A program made the position numbers and the translations under genes. Shown here one piece after another: positions 1-10,604 of a DNA stretch of 64,000 nt; the stretch's first letter is position 1, and the number at the start of each line of letters is the position of its first letter. Under the pieces are notes generated by a model. It saw nothing but the letters and a program-made list of their open reading frames with translations, searched no databases and had not been told where the DNA came from. The stretch is from the NCBI GenBank assembly GCA_003255025.1, contig QANY01013325.1, positions 255,497-319,496 on the forward strand, given 5' to 3'. Origin of the DNA: Datisca glomerata. Taxonomy: Eukaryota; Streptophyta; Magnoliopsida; Cucurbitales; Datiscaceae.

Positions 1-562
1 CAAAAAGATATAAGCCAGCTGCAATTATTCTGAGTCCTATGCCTCTGAAAAGAGTTTCTCTGCTTTGAAGCACAAACCGAAACATGCACTATCTCCCCTT
101 AAAAAAATCTTATACGTCACATGCACTCTTACTCCAACAACTCAACAATCTGTCAAACACTGTGATCAGTATTGGAGAAAGTATCAAGGGAGATCTTATC
201 TCGCAATGTAAGCTAAAGTAAGTTCTGAATACAAAAAAGTTGATGGTTGCGTCACGTATTCCATGGTATTGCTAAAGGATTTGAGACATTTAACGATTTT
301 AAGATAGCATTGTCTGTCTTTTAATCCAGCCGGCCAAAGAAGGCCTTAGACACTTTTTATCAATAAAATAATACATTCTAAAGAAGCTTTCCAAGGGGAA
401 GTTACAAACTAACACTATGTCCATGCATATTGAAACTATAGCCCATCTATCCCCTAGCTCAGTCTTTTACGCACTTCCTAATTCTTCATAAAGTAGTTAG
501 ATAGGGCCTCTAAAACTTATGGTACGAAAACAATAATAAACAAAAAAATTGAAGAACTCTGC
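1..562. other. No gene recognised; 3' flank of the first gene
   Basis: AT-rich sequence without a supported reading frame. The part nearest 562 is probably the 3' UTR of the minus-strand gene that ends at 563. I see no RNA gene and no clear transposon end here. Confidence 0.5.
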
Positions 563-2708
563 TTAAACGGTAGTAGATAAGCAATGAAGCACCTTTTTGA
601 TCGACAAGTATGCAGAACCTGCAATAATACCACATGATAGCTGTTTCTCCGGCAACGAATATAGATCCTCATAAAACATGTCCAATATGTTTGCTAGCCC
701 AACCTGCATTTTGATTGACCAAGAGGCATAATAGATACAACCTTCATTCCATGAAAAGCTGAAGCGAAAATTGCAATGGTTAAACTTATAAGTCAAATCT
801 GACTGAAATCATTTGCTCACTCCATCTGGGAATAGAATTTATCATGCACATTAAAATACAAGTCACATATATCTTAGATCGATATATTCGACAAATACTA
901 GTCGATGTTACAACATGAGTGAAGTACCTTTTTAGTATTTTTGGCGTTCGGTTAGAATGTCTTTTCGTCCGAACAGTTTTTTGTACTTCTATATTTTCTA
1001 ATGGAAGTTCTAGTTCTTATAAAAAAAAGTATGAATACTAGACACATGAAAGACTAGTATAAACAAAATCATGAGTAAAAAAATGATACAAAAAGACAAA
1101 GCCAGAGGATCATATTTTGATTTAACAAGGCAGAGGAAAAAGGAAAGAACAAAATACCATTTGAGAGTGGGTCAAAAGGACTTCCCATCTATTCTCAGTT
1201 AATTTTCTCCAGCCTTCGAATTTTAAACTCTCCAATCGATTAGCATCAATTTGTAGCCTGTAAGCAGGTACATACTCACTTGCCCAAGCACTAAACTCAC
1301 GACCACCTATTTTCTCTAGTTTAGAGTGTTCAGATGGCGTCCACCAAGCGTTCTTCAATTTGGATGTCACAAGCTTGAAGTTGTTCTTCACATAACTAAA
1401 TTTTTCAAGCAGGCCCTTGGCATTTTCAACTATCTCTTCTTGGAACAATTTGTATATAATGATCGAGGAATCTTTTGATGCAATCCTTTTAGGCTTTTGA
1501 AACCAATGGAAGAAACTATTTGAAGCCTTGTCCAGTAAACTATCAAGGAAATCCTTTTCAGTGCTTTGAAGAGCGCAGATGCAAACAGCTTCTGCAAGCA
1601 CAGAGAGAACTCCTTCGTCTGATGAGCTCAGGGTGAAGGATATCGGAACCTGCTGATACGAAATGCATAAGAGAACTGAACCAATCAGTATCATGTGGCA
1701 CCTGCAGGAAAGACATCCTAATATGACATTACGTTTTGTGAAAATATCGCATCTGTCAAAGATATGAAAGTTCAAATGGTAAGATCACGTACTTCTCTAG
1801 GATTTTCTAGATCCTCCATATCTCTTTCAGATCCAGGCTTATAAACAACCAGTTCAAAGCTCCAAAGTTGCTGCAATACTACTTGTCTAAATGTCATGGC
1901 AAGTATGTTTTTAGATGACGAGCTCGACAGAATATCGTCATTGAGGGAACTTCTGAGCTTCCTAGCTTTCTCCTTAACTTTTCTAGCAGGTAGAAACTGT
2001 TATAACAATAATTTCAGGATAACTATTTCAGACGAGGAGTAATCAAGTATCCAAAACTCCAAATTTAACCGAGTCCGATCATTCAAATGTCTAGAAAAAA
2101 ATCAAAAACAAGTTAAAACCAACAGGTAAACGGTGTATTCCTTTTTTTTTGCTTCAAATACTCAAGTAAGCAGAGCAGCTCAATTTCATCACCATATCTC
2201 GCAGTAATCGCGCTTTGATCTAAATTAACCAAGAAAATCATATCACATAGCCAAACTTACACCCAAAGAGCTAAATGGCCACGTAAATGGTACTAACCAG
2301 CCGGGTCGACACCGTAGCATGCCCGTCTTCCGGGCCCGGATACACAGTCTCCACGACCATTGTGGGCATTCCAGAATCAATATGCTCTTTAGCTGCTTCA
2401 CCGCCGTCGGCTGCAGCCGCAGTCAGAGACTGCTGGAAATCGACGGCTCCGACCAGGGTAAGCCGCGACAAATCGTTCTCATACGTTCTCACACAAGGAA
2501 GATTTCTCTCATCAGAATCAGCAATGGCTTGAAGGACCTCTTCCTCTGTAATTGGGATGGCCTTTGGAGATGAGCAGAGGGAATAAGTGAAATTTCTTGG
2601 CGTTCTAAGAAGTATTTTAGGAGACACAATTGTAGGGAAATGAGAAAGAGTAGGAGGTCGATAGGGAATAACAGGAGCTTGGCAGGAGATAGGTTGAATG
2701 GACGCCAT
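563..2708 (-). CDS. Uncharacterised protein, probably plastid-targeted (4 exons)
   Basis: Four exons join in frame with GT-AG borders: 2708-2298, 1996-1793, 1649-1158 and 703-563 (stop included), giving 415 residues. All three introns lie between codons. The first ~48 residues are rich in Ser, Pro, Thr and Arg with almost no acidic residues, as in a chloroplast transit peptide (MASIQPISCQAPVIPYRPP...). An acidic stretch (EEEVLQAIADSDERNLP) follows. The middle holds a Lys/Arg-rich part (ARKVKEKARKLRSS), then NILAMTFRQVVLQQLWSFE and VPISFTLSSSDEGVLSVLAE. A helical C-terminal half contains KLKNAWWTPSEHSKLEKIGG. I recognise no catalytic motif and assign no function. It lies upstream of the VOZ/OPA3 pair on the same strand. 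A Mutator-like element ends only ~115 bp before the start codon, so its promoter may be new. The start is the first ATG in the transit-like frame. Confidence 0.8.
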
Positions 2709-2814
2709 TGTAGTTGAGAGCTGTAAGCTCCAAATGGAGTTTCAGGGTTTTGCCTCTCAAATCTCAATTGACCGCAAGACTTGTTAACCACCAAAATACG
2801 ACGGCGGGAAGTAT

Positions 2815-2823
2815 TATTTGGTA
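2815..2823. repeat. Left 9-bp target-site duplication of the MULE
   Basis: TATTTGGTA lies here and TATTTGATA at 10596-10604. They differ by one G/A transition. A 9-bp duplication is the hallmark of Mutator-like transposition, and it fixes the element's borders. Confidence 0.75.
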
Positions 2824-2920
2824 GGATTGAAGTATACTCTAGTATTTCGAATTTGTAAACATATACCTCAAGACTAATTTGTTGACTCTCTAATCCCTCA
2901 CTCACCTCTCTTCATTTTTT
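2824..2920 (+). repeat. Left terminal inverted repeat of the MULE
   Basis: This arm aligns with the reverse complement of 10507-10595 with a few gaps. Shared blocks include AGGATT at the tip, TTTGTAAA, GACTAATTTGTTGACTCTC-like sequence and the CACCT/CTTC end. Divergence shows that the insertion is not recent. Confidence 0.65.
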
Positions 2921-3219
2921 TCAATTTCTTTTCCTCCAATACTCTTCTTATACAATCTCTAATCAAATGTCAAAATCAATTCTCACTCAACACCTTACCT
3001 CTATCACCCTCATTTCTCCTCATTTCTTCTTCTTCTTCTTCTTTCTGCAAAATCAGTTTGCTTTCATCGTCTTCTTCATCTTCAAAGAAAGTTACTTCAT
3101 CTTCAAGGAAGGCTTGTAGGTATGAGTTTTGTATTTTTTTTTTGAAAAGCATGAAATTTCATGGGTTTTTTTTGTTCATGAGTTTCCTGGTATTTTTGTT
3201 AGAACAACAACATTGAGGA

Positions 3220-3875
3220 TGTTGTTTGAAGTTCATGTAGTGTACAAGGATGACTACAAGATAATCGTGTAGTGTACTAGAGGACTACACGTGCACTACA
3301 CGGTCCTCGTGTAGCCATCGCGTACACTTCACGCAATGTACACGCTTCTCATGTAGACCTCATGTACACTACACGATCATCTTGTAATGCATCTGGAACT
3401 TCTCTTGTAGTTCACGATGCACTACAAGAGCATTGTCTAGCATCTTGTACACTATAAGATAACTATGCGATCATCGTGTAGTGTCATCGTGTATTGTACA
3501 AGATGACCACATGATGACCGTGTAGTCCTCATGTACACTACATGATGGCATTACAAGATATTCGAGTAGTCATCGTGTACACTACATGATAACACTATAC
3601 GATTATCGTGTAGTCCTCATGTAGTTCACTACAAGAGCATCATTAGTGTACAAGCACTACAAGATGATCGTGTAGTGTACACGAGGACTACACGATCAAC
3701 TTGTGGTCATCCTGTAAGCTACACGATGGTCGTGTAATTTTCGTGTACACTACATGATTTCTACATGATGATCATGTAGTCACCGTGTACACTACACGAC
3801 ATGTAGTCACCGTGTACACTACATGATGATCATGTAGGCTTCATGCACACTACACGATCATCCTGTAATATTCTA
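3220..3875. repeat. Palindromic short-repeat array 1 (ACACGATG/CATCGTGT)
   Basis: About 650 bp is built from variants of TACACGATG and its complement CATCGTGTA, joined by TAGTGTAC-like links. Because the unit is self-complementary, both strands read alike and the array can fold on itself. It lies before the transposase start. Confidence 0.85.
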
Positions 3876-3928
3876 TTTCATTCTATAGTCTCCTTCTACT
3901 GACTTCCTTCATTGATGTATATACAGAT

Positions 3929-5730
3929 ATGCCTAAAGTTCAAATTTTTATAATTCATGATTGAGATTGTGTGAAAATGGTTCAACATGATCTTTCAATG
4001 AAGAGAATACCAAATAATTGGAGATATCAACTAATTGCACTTACTACGAGCTATCAGACATATTGCATGAAGAACTCCAAATAGACTCCTCAAAGTATGA
4101 TATGTTCATCAAATTTTTTTATAAAACTCATGTCCCCAGCCCTCCTGCTAGAATTTTAAATGATACAAATTTACAGTTCTTTGTTAAAGAGAACGGATCA
4201 AAATCACTTAGATACCCACTATTCGTAAGTACCAAGCTAAAAAAAATTCATCTCAAAGTTGTGTTTCTCAAACCACAACGTCACGACAACATTGGGTTCC
4301 TGAAACTATTGTATTTTATCAAAACTGGGTTCCTGAAACCACAACATCACAGCAACCTCTATATGAGAGCATTCATCGCTTTGAGAGTGACTATCATTTT
4401 GAATGGAACTATCATTATCATGACCTTGGTGACGATGATGATGATTTTGAAGATGAGGATGTTGATGATGATGATGAGTTCGAGCAGGGGCATATGATCA
4501 TGTCAATCGTGTATATGACCATGATGAAGCCATCCATGGAGACGACCATGCAACAATTCCAGACTTGTATACTGGCCCCGAACCCGAGACCACTTGTCAT
4601 TTGTCATCACTAGCTGATTTGAATGAACAACGTCTCGGGTCCAGTGAGCAACGAGTTGATTTGAATTATCTTGTATCGGACACAATAAACGTGGATGAGT
4701 TGTATAGTGATAAAGGCTAGGTGGTTACAATTTGTTGTATGATGGCCATCTGGAGAAATTTTGAATTTTGGATCTCTAAGTCAATCACCTTCATTGTTGG
4801 TACTTATATGTGTTGAGAAAACATGCACGTGGAGGTTACGGGCCATGAAACTAAAAAATTGTTCAAACTTCAAAGTTACAAAGTTCATCAATATACATAC
4901 ATGCACATTTGAAGTATTGAGATATGAACACCATCAAGCTACATCCACATTCATTGGTCACACTATAAGGTCCAAATACATGGGTGTTGGACATGCATAT
5001 AGGCAAAAATACATAATTGAAGATGTGGGACTTGATCTTCATGTCATCATAGGTTACTATAAGGCATGGAGAGCTAGGGAGTATGCGTTGAAATTAGTTT
5101 GAGTGTCACTTGAATACAACTATAGGATGCTCCCAACATATTATCACATGTTAGAATTGAAAAATCCAAGTATGTTATTTTTATTTTTTCTGTCAATAAG
5201 GTCTACACGATAATTTTTGTACCCATCGTATAGGCTACAAGATAAGTACACGAACATCGTGTAGCATACCCATCATGTGTTGACTTCATTTAGTCTTCCT
5301 GTACACTACACGATATCAGTGTACTCATCATGTTGTGTACATATCTTGTACTGACTCATCAAGTTTTGTTGTACACTACACGATGGTTACACGATGGCGG
5401 TGTAACCAACGTGTAGTGTACACGATAGCTGCACAAACCTCGTGTACCCATAGTGTAGTATATACGATGGGTACATGGCCCTCGTGCACTCATCATGTAG
5501 ACCATGTACTATGTCTATTTTAATACAGCAATATTAAATATTTTACATGGACAACAATATTAAATATTTTACACATGCATTTTCAGATATCTCACAATAC
5601 GTGTCAGTGGGGAGGAGTTGAGAGGTGGGCTCGTTCGTGTTTTGATGGAAGTGCAGTACAACATAATGACTACAAACATCGCATAATGTTTGAAAGGAAT
5701 TTTAAAAAATGCTAGAAAACTTCCCATTAC
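3929..5730 (+). pseudogene. MULE (mudrA-type) transposase, broken
   Basis: A start region reads MPKVQIFI at 3929, the usual N-terminus of this plant MULE transposase group. After a break, 4018-4230 encodes the N-terminal domain (MEISTNCTYYELSDILHEEL, then FYKTHVPSPPARILND). An Asp/Glu-rich linker lies at 4420-4490. The zinc-finger-like DNA-binding domain is at 4800-5100: CVEKTCTWRLRAMK, later HTC and H. It is followed by YYKAWRAREYALK and, after a stop, LPTYYHMLELKNPS. Around 5620-5730 a frameshifted C-terminal piece reads RWARSCFDG, NIMTTNIA and NARKLPITSLIEHI. The DDE catalytic core that should lie between ~5170 and 5600 is absent and a palindromic array takes its place. Stops, frameshifts and this deletion make it non-functional. 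Confidence 0.8.
5196..5515. repeat. Palindromic short-repeat array 2, inside the transposase
   Basis: Variants of ACACGATG, GTGTAGTGTACACGAT and complements fill this stretch, exactly where the transposase DDE core is expected. Confidence 0.8.
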
Positions 5731-5854
5731 AAGCCTTATTGAACATATATCTGACCAAGCCACTTCAAATATAAATGTTGACCTTTGTAATTTTTTAAAT
5801 ATTAATATGAAAGAAGACTTGTGGTTGTTATTTAATATTGTCATGAAGTTTAGA

Positions 5855-6405
5855 AGCCTATACGATGACCGTGAAGTCATCGTGTAGTCTACAAGAAACC
5901 TATACGATGACTGTGAAGTCATCGTGTAGTCTACACGATGGGTAAACTGACATCGTGTACCCATCGTGTAGTCTACACATTCTATACTTCATTGAGTCTT
6001 CTTGTACACTACACGATGACCGTGTAACCATCGTATAGTCTATACGATGGGTACATTGACCTCATGTACCCATCGTGTAGTGTACCCTTTCAATAACTTC
6101 CTTGAGTATTCTTGTACACTACACGATGGGTACACGATGACCGTGTAACCATCATGGAGAGTACCCATTCTAGACTGACTTCATCAAGCCTTCATGTACG
6201 CTACACGATGGGCACACGATGACCATGTAACCATCGTGTCTAGTACTCATTCTGTACTGACTTCATCAAGTCTTCATGTACACTATACTATAACCATGTA
6301 GACATCGTGTAGCCTTCAAGAAACCTACACGATGAGTGTGAAGTCATCATGTACCCTACATGATGTCTACATAATGAGAGTGTAGACATCGTGTAGCCTT
6401 CAAGA
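5855..6405. repeat. Palindromic short-repeat array 3
   Basis: Repeated blocks such as CTACACGATGGGTACA, GACCGTGTAACCATCGTGTA and CTTCATCAAGTCTTC-like spacers form a higher-order unit of roughly 60-70 bp, repeated several times with drift. It separates the end of the transposase remnant from the end of the convergent Ulp1 remnant. Confidence 0.8.
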
Positions 6406-6839
6406 ACCAAAACCAAGAATTCAACGGTAAAACCAAGTATTCAATAGCATATAAAAAAAATTGGGCATTAAAAATTATATAGGAAAAAACCATAAAATCA
6501 GTATAAATAATACATTTCCAATTTAAACATTAAAAAAATTATAACGGCTCGACTTTTCCTCATGCAACTAACTCAATTGCAATACGTTTACGGTATTCTG
6601 GCATTCTCTTTTGAGTTATTTCTTGGAGAACCATCACATATGTTAGGGCTTCAACAAACTTTAGGAAGAATACCCCACAATCAAAGTTACAAAACACATG
6701 AAATGGAAGGATCCGTGATCTCTTGATCTTCCTTTTACCAAGATCATCAACGCAGATGTGCTCGTCTTCTTCTCCATGGTTGGGCTGCTCTATTGACTTT
6801 ACCGAACCCATCAAGTCCGATATTATCAATGCAACTTTA

Positions 6840-7565
6840 ACTTCTTCTTTTTCCATTTCTTCTTCTTCTTGTTTTATTTACTCCTTCAATTTTATTTATT
6901 CTTTGATTTCTTCCTTCACTTTTTTATTCTTATTTTCCTCCATTTCTTCCCTCTCTTTTTTTCCTTTTTTACTTCTTCTTTTTCTTTTTCTTTTATTTTT
7001 ACCTCTACTTTTTCTTCTATTATTTCATATTTTATTCATACTGCTTCTTCTTTCTCATCCTCTTCTTTTTCCTTTTTTTCTTCATCTCCCACATCCTTCT
7101 TTGATTCTTCTTTCTATTCTTTCTCCTTTTTTTCTCTTCTTCCCTCTTTTTTGTCTTCATCATCTTTTTTCTCTCCTTCTTTTTCTTCATCCTCCTTTTC
7201 TTCCTCTTTCTTCTCCTCTTCATCCTTTTTTTTTCATTTTCTTTTTCCTATTTCTTCTCCTCTTCTTCCTCTTTCTTTTCCTCTTCCTCCTCTTCATTCT
7301 TTTCTTCTTCCTATTTTTTCTCCTCTTGTTCAACTTTCCTCTCCTCTTCTTCCGCTTTTTTCTCCTTTCCTTCCTCTTTTTCTTCCTCCTTTTCTCCCTC
7401 TTCCTTCCCTTCTTCTTCCTCTTTTTTTCTTCCTTCTCCTCTTCTTTTTAATATTTTCCCTATTCTCATTCCGCCATCCTCTTCTTTTTCTTCTTTTCCC
7501 TCTTCTTCTTTCTTGACCTCCATCTTCTCCACTATCTTTTCCTTTTCTTCCCCTTCCTCCCGGCC
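6840..7565. repeat. ~700-bp polypyrimidine tract (T/C-rich, plus strand)
   Basis: Almost pure TTCTTC/CCTCTT sequence, with purines rare for about 700 bp. On the minus strand it encodes Lys/Glu/Arg-rich low-complexity sequence and probably began as the charged linker of the Ulp1-like protein. Open frames on the plus strand (Phe/Leu/Ser only) are by-products of composition. Confidence 0.8.
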
Positions 7566-7914
7566 GACAGTCATCATCGTGACAGATCAATGACAGAATC
7601 AGTAATGATCATCCGGCTATAATGTCACTAGATGATCCATCAAAATCTTGATTTGAGAAATGACAAGGGAAATGTCTCATTTCATGGACATAAACTTCTT
7701 GTCCATTAAATTGATCTTTTGCTCCATTTCAATCAAACATTTCCTCATTAAATCCCCCTCATTGGGCCTTTTTTCTTCTCTCTTCACAATGCCTCCTCCT
7801 CGGGCCTCTTCCTCTTCTTCGTCTTCTCTTCATCAACTTCCTCATCCACACATGGTAAGGCTAAGTAAGGCGTCAACTGAAAAATATGTAATATAAATCA
7901 GACACCAGTTAAAG

Positions 7915-8430
7915 AATGAGTACACGATGCTCATGTACCTATCATGTAGGCTACATGAGGTCAATGTAATTAGCGTGTATATTACATGATATCAGTGTAA
8001 CCATCGAGTTATGACTAGAAGGACAGAGGATGAGGACATGATGTCCGTGTACCCATCGTGAAGTCTATATGATGGGTACACCGGTGTAAGAATCGTGTAG
8101 CCTACATGGTGACTACATGAGGTCTGTGTACAAGAAGAAGAAGGGTGCAGAATGATTTTGAACATACCTTCGTTGTGGCTACTGATCTACACGATGTTAG
8201 TGTAACTGTCGAGTTGTGACTAGAAGGATAGATGATGAGTACATGATGTCCGTATACCCATCGTGAAGTCTACACAATGGTTACACGGACCTCGTGTAGT
8301 GATCGTGTAAGCTACACGATGCTTAGACGAGGTCGGTGTAAGAATCATGTAGCCTACATGATGACTACACGAGGTTAGTGTTCAAGAAGAAGAAGGGTGC
8401 AGAATGATTTTGAACATACCTTCCCTGCGG
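7915..8430. repeat. Palindromic array 4 with a tandem duplication
   Basis: ACACGATG-type repeats are embedded in a larger duplicated block. GACTAGAAGGA plus TGATGTCCGT...CCCATCGTGAAGTCTA appears near 8000-8070 and again near 8217-8270. AAGAAGAAGGGTGCAGAATG followed by TTTTGAACATACCTT appears at ~8137-8175 and ~8384-8422. Confidence 0.8.
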
Positions 8431-8789
8431 CTACTGATCTCCAGTAGCTTGTTTGTTCTTCCTCCTCCGTAGGGACCAAGGGAAGAATTTCCAACTAAAA
8501 ATTCAAAAATATATAAATTAATATAAATTGCGTGCAAGTATATAAATTATGTTAACATAAATCACAACTTACATTTTCCTTTGAAAATTTTTCTTTTTAC
8601 AGACCCTCACTAAGAACCATTGTGGTTAGAGCCCACTTGAGAATCCGTGGTACCTTAGCCGAAACCTGATTACCATACCAACTACCCATCAAGGGGATAG
8701 TTTCAAATACTCATGCATATTTAAATAAAAGAGAGTAATTTAGTATTCAGCACATAAATAAATCAAAATATCATTATTTAATACTTTCA

Positions 8790-8910
8790 TTCATTGTGTA
8801 GCCTACAAGAAGCATATACAATGACCATGAAGTCGTCGTGTAGCCTACAAAAATCCTACACGATGACCGTGAAGTCATCGTGTAGCCTACAAGAAGCCTA
8901 CATCACTATA
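8790..8910. repeat. Palindromic array 5 (short)
   Basis: Three units of roughly 40 bp: GTGTAGCCTACAAGAAGC(C/A)TA followed by ACGATGACCGTGAAGTCATC-like sequence. The same unit occurs in array 3 at 5860-5935, so the arrays share one source. Confidence 0.75.
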
Positions 8911-9714
8911 TAGAACAAAAAAATTACCTAGAAGGCAAAAGGGCATCCATTCTGTGAATATTCATGAACAACAGCGGGAGAATTCTGTGATTTCTGTACT
9001 TTTTTTTTTCCTTTATTATGATCACCAATGACAGGCTTTGTATCCTTCACAGCTAATATTGATTTGATTGTTATGAAGAAAGAGAGTTCTCCCCACGAAT
9101 ATTGGTTGAAGGTTTCTAGGTCGGCAACCAAAACCAATCGTTTCTTCTCCATTTGGGTTCAACTCTCCTTCCCCAAAAAGAATGCTCCAATAAATAAACA
9201 AGAGCCATCTTGACAGTATCATTACATGCCTTAAACTTACTGCTCTTGAACTTCTCCTCCAACTCAGCCATGATTATACCCTTGGCTTTGGGAAAGTACA
9301 GATCATCGAGTCTGTTTGGGCCACGTATCTTCTTCTCTTCCTAGGATTCACCAAACTTCAGTCCGGTCATCAGGAGAATCCTTTCTTTGAAAATCATAGT
9401 GGCTCCTCATTTACAAGAAACAATATTTCCTCCTCAGAAGGAAAAACATATTCAGCCTCGCTGGCCAGCACCTGGTGGCAGATAGTAGTTGAAAACTTCA
9501 AGGATTAGAGATACATGAGATGGTCAAAGCATGTCTCCCTAAATAGGGAGAGTTGAGTTATTGTAAGCTTAGTCTTGATAACATCTACCACGTGTGTATT
9601 GCACTTTGCATTTTCCTTAGCCTTGGAATTCTTATAATGCCATGGACGTATCACAGTTTCATTGATGAAGTCATGACCTGTAGAAAATTCAAGGAAGATA
9701 TAAGATCAGAGAAT

Positions 9715-10030
9715 TAAAGTGCACACGATGATTGTGTAGACATCGTGCAATGTACATGAGGGGTACACGACGACCGTGTAGTCCTTCTGTACACTACATG
9801 TTGGTCGCGTATCACATCGTGTAGTGTATGGGTAGACTACATTGTTGTCTTTGAAGACACTATGTAGTCATCATGTATACTACACGATGGGGTACACGAC
9901 CAACGTCTAGTGTACAAGAGGACTATACGACTGTCGTTTACCCCTCATGTACAGTACAAGATGACTACACGTTCGTTGTGTACCCAATCATGTAGTTTAC
10001 AAGAGAACTACACGATGTCTTCGAAGATGA
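9715..10030. repeat. Palindromic array 6
   Basis: Further ACACGATG/CATCGTGT variants (for example GTGCACACGATGATTGTG and GTAGTCATCATGTATACTAC) lie upstream of the Ulp1-like remnant on the minus strand. Confidence 0.75.
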
Positions 10031-10506
10031 TAGTTAGAGAAGAAAACACATAAACTAGAAAATGCAATAGTAGAGGAAGACATAAACCCTAGAGAAACTA
10101 CCAAGAAACCCAAAAAAAACTTGGAGAAGAAAACAGAGAAACCCATATAAACCCTAGAGAAACTACCATGAAACCCAGAAACCTACAAAAATCAAAAACC
10201 CATAAAAAAATTAGAAACCCATAAAAAAATTAGAAACCCAGAAAAAAATACCTTGTTGTGGGAGATGAACACTAAAAGATTTTCAGAGAGAGATGTTTCG
10301 ACTTTGAGAGAGAGAGATAGTAGCTGTAAGAGAGAAAATGAAGGAAATGCAAGAGGAGAGTTTGAAATGGTGAAGAGGTACACGAAGGGGTGGGTTTCAT
10401 GTAGGGGTGGGTTTAGAAAAGGTGTAATAATTATATTTTTCAGCCATCGTTTGGAATTCACACAGGGGCTGTTTGGTAACTTCATCAGCTACTTTTGAAG
10501 ATAAGG

Positions 10507-10595
10507 TGGGCCAGGGGTTAGAGAGTGCACAAATTAGTGGAGGAGTATAATTTTACAAAATATGTTTTCCTGGGGTATAGTCTTGCAAAAAATCC
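10507..10595 (-). repeat. Right terminal inverted repeat of the MULE
   Basis: Reverse complement of the left arm, ending in TTGCAAAAAATCC. The right target duplication TATTTGATA follows at 10596-10604. Confidence 0.65.
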
Positions 10596-10604
10596 TATTT
10601 GATA

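Larger units (their letters stand above)
6540..9700 (-). pseudogene. Ulp1 (C48) protease-like / DUF1985 gene of the MULE, broken
   Basis: Read on the minus strand, 9660-9240 carries DUF1985-type sequence: VIKTKLTITQLSLFRETCF, then SEEEILFLVNEEPL. After a frameshift, 9150-9040 reads LVLVADLETFNQYSWGELSF, the usual end of that domain. A long Lys/Glu-coding tract lies at 7560-6860. The C-terminus at 6740-6560 reads NFDCGVFFLKFVEAL and ITQKRMPEYRKRIAIEL, matching the end of Ulp1-type Cys proteases with the catalytic Cys in DCGVF. I could not find the His and Asp of the triad. Two palindromic arrays and many stops interrupt it. In the family, DUF1985 and Ulp1 parts occur in one long protein carried by MULEs and other plant elements. 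This copy cannot be functional as read. Confidence 0.75.
2824..10595. mobile_element. Mutator-like element (MULE) with transposase and Ulp1 gene remnants
   Basis: The 7.8 kb element runs from GGATT at 2824 to AATCC at 10595. Its ends are imperfect inverted repeats: the left arm (about 2824-2920) and the reverse complement of the right arm (about 10507-10595) share TTTGTAAA, CTAATTTGT and ACTCTCTAA in order. A 9-bp target duplication flanks it. Inside are a decayed mudrA-type transposase on the plus strand and, head to head with the 3' side, a decayed Ulp1/DUF1985 gene on the minus strand. That combination is known from plant MULEs that captured a SUMO-protease-like gene (the Kaonashi/KI-MULE type). 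Several arrays of a short palindromic repeat occupy a large part of the interior. Stops, frameshifts and the lost catalytic core mean this copy cannot be autonomous. Confidence 0.8.

Noticed and set aside
1122..1775. Single long minus frame of 217 codons as the gene itself
   Set aside because: Its first ~42 and last ~11 residues are intron translation; GT-AG borders at 1649 and 1158 join it in frame to other exons.
5335..5523. Open frame through palindromic array 2
   Set aside because: Frames in the arrays read as repetitive Tyr/Thr/Val/His strings from the repeat itself and have no protein character.
6723..7516. Two long plus-strand frames made of Phe, Leu and Ser
   Set aside because: They exist only because a T/C-only tract has few stop codons. 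The meaningful reading is on the minus strand, as the charged linker of the Ulp1-like remnant.
7032..7590. Minus-strand Lys/Glu/Arg-rich frames as independent basic proteins
   Set aside because: Low-complexity products of the polypurine strand within a decayed MULE gene; no start context or separate gene signal.
3220..10030. CRISPR-like interpretation of the regular palindromic repeats
   Set aside because: Repeats are degenerate, spacers are not unique or regular, and this is a plant nuclear transposon.
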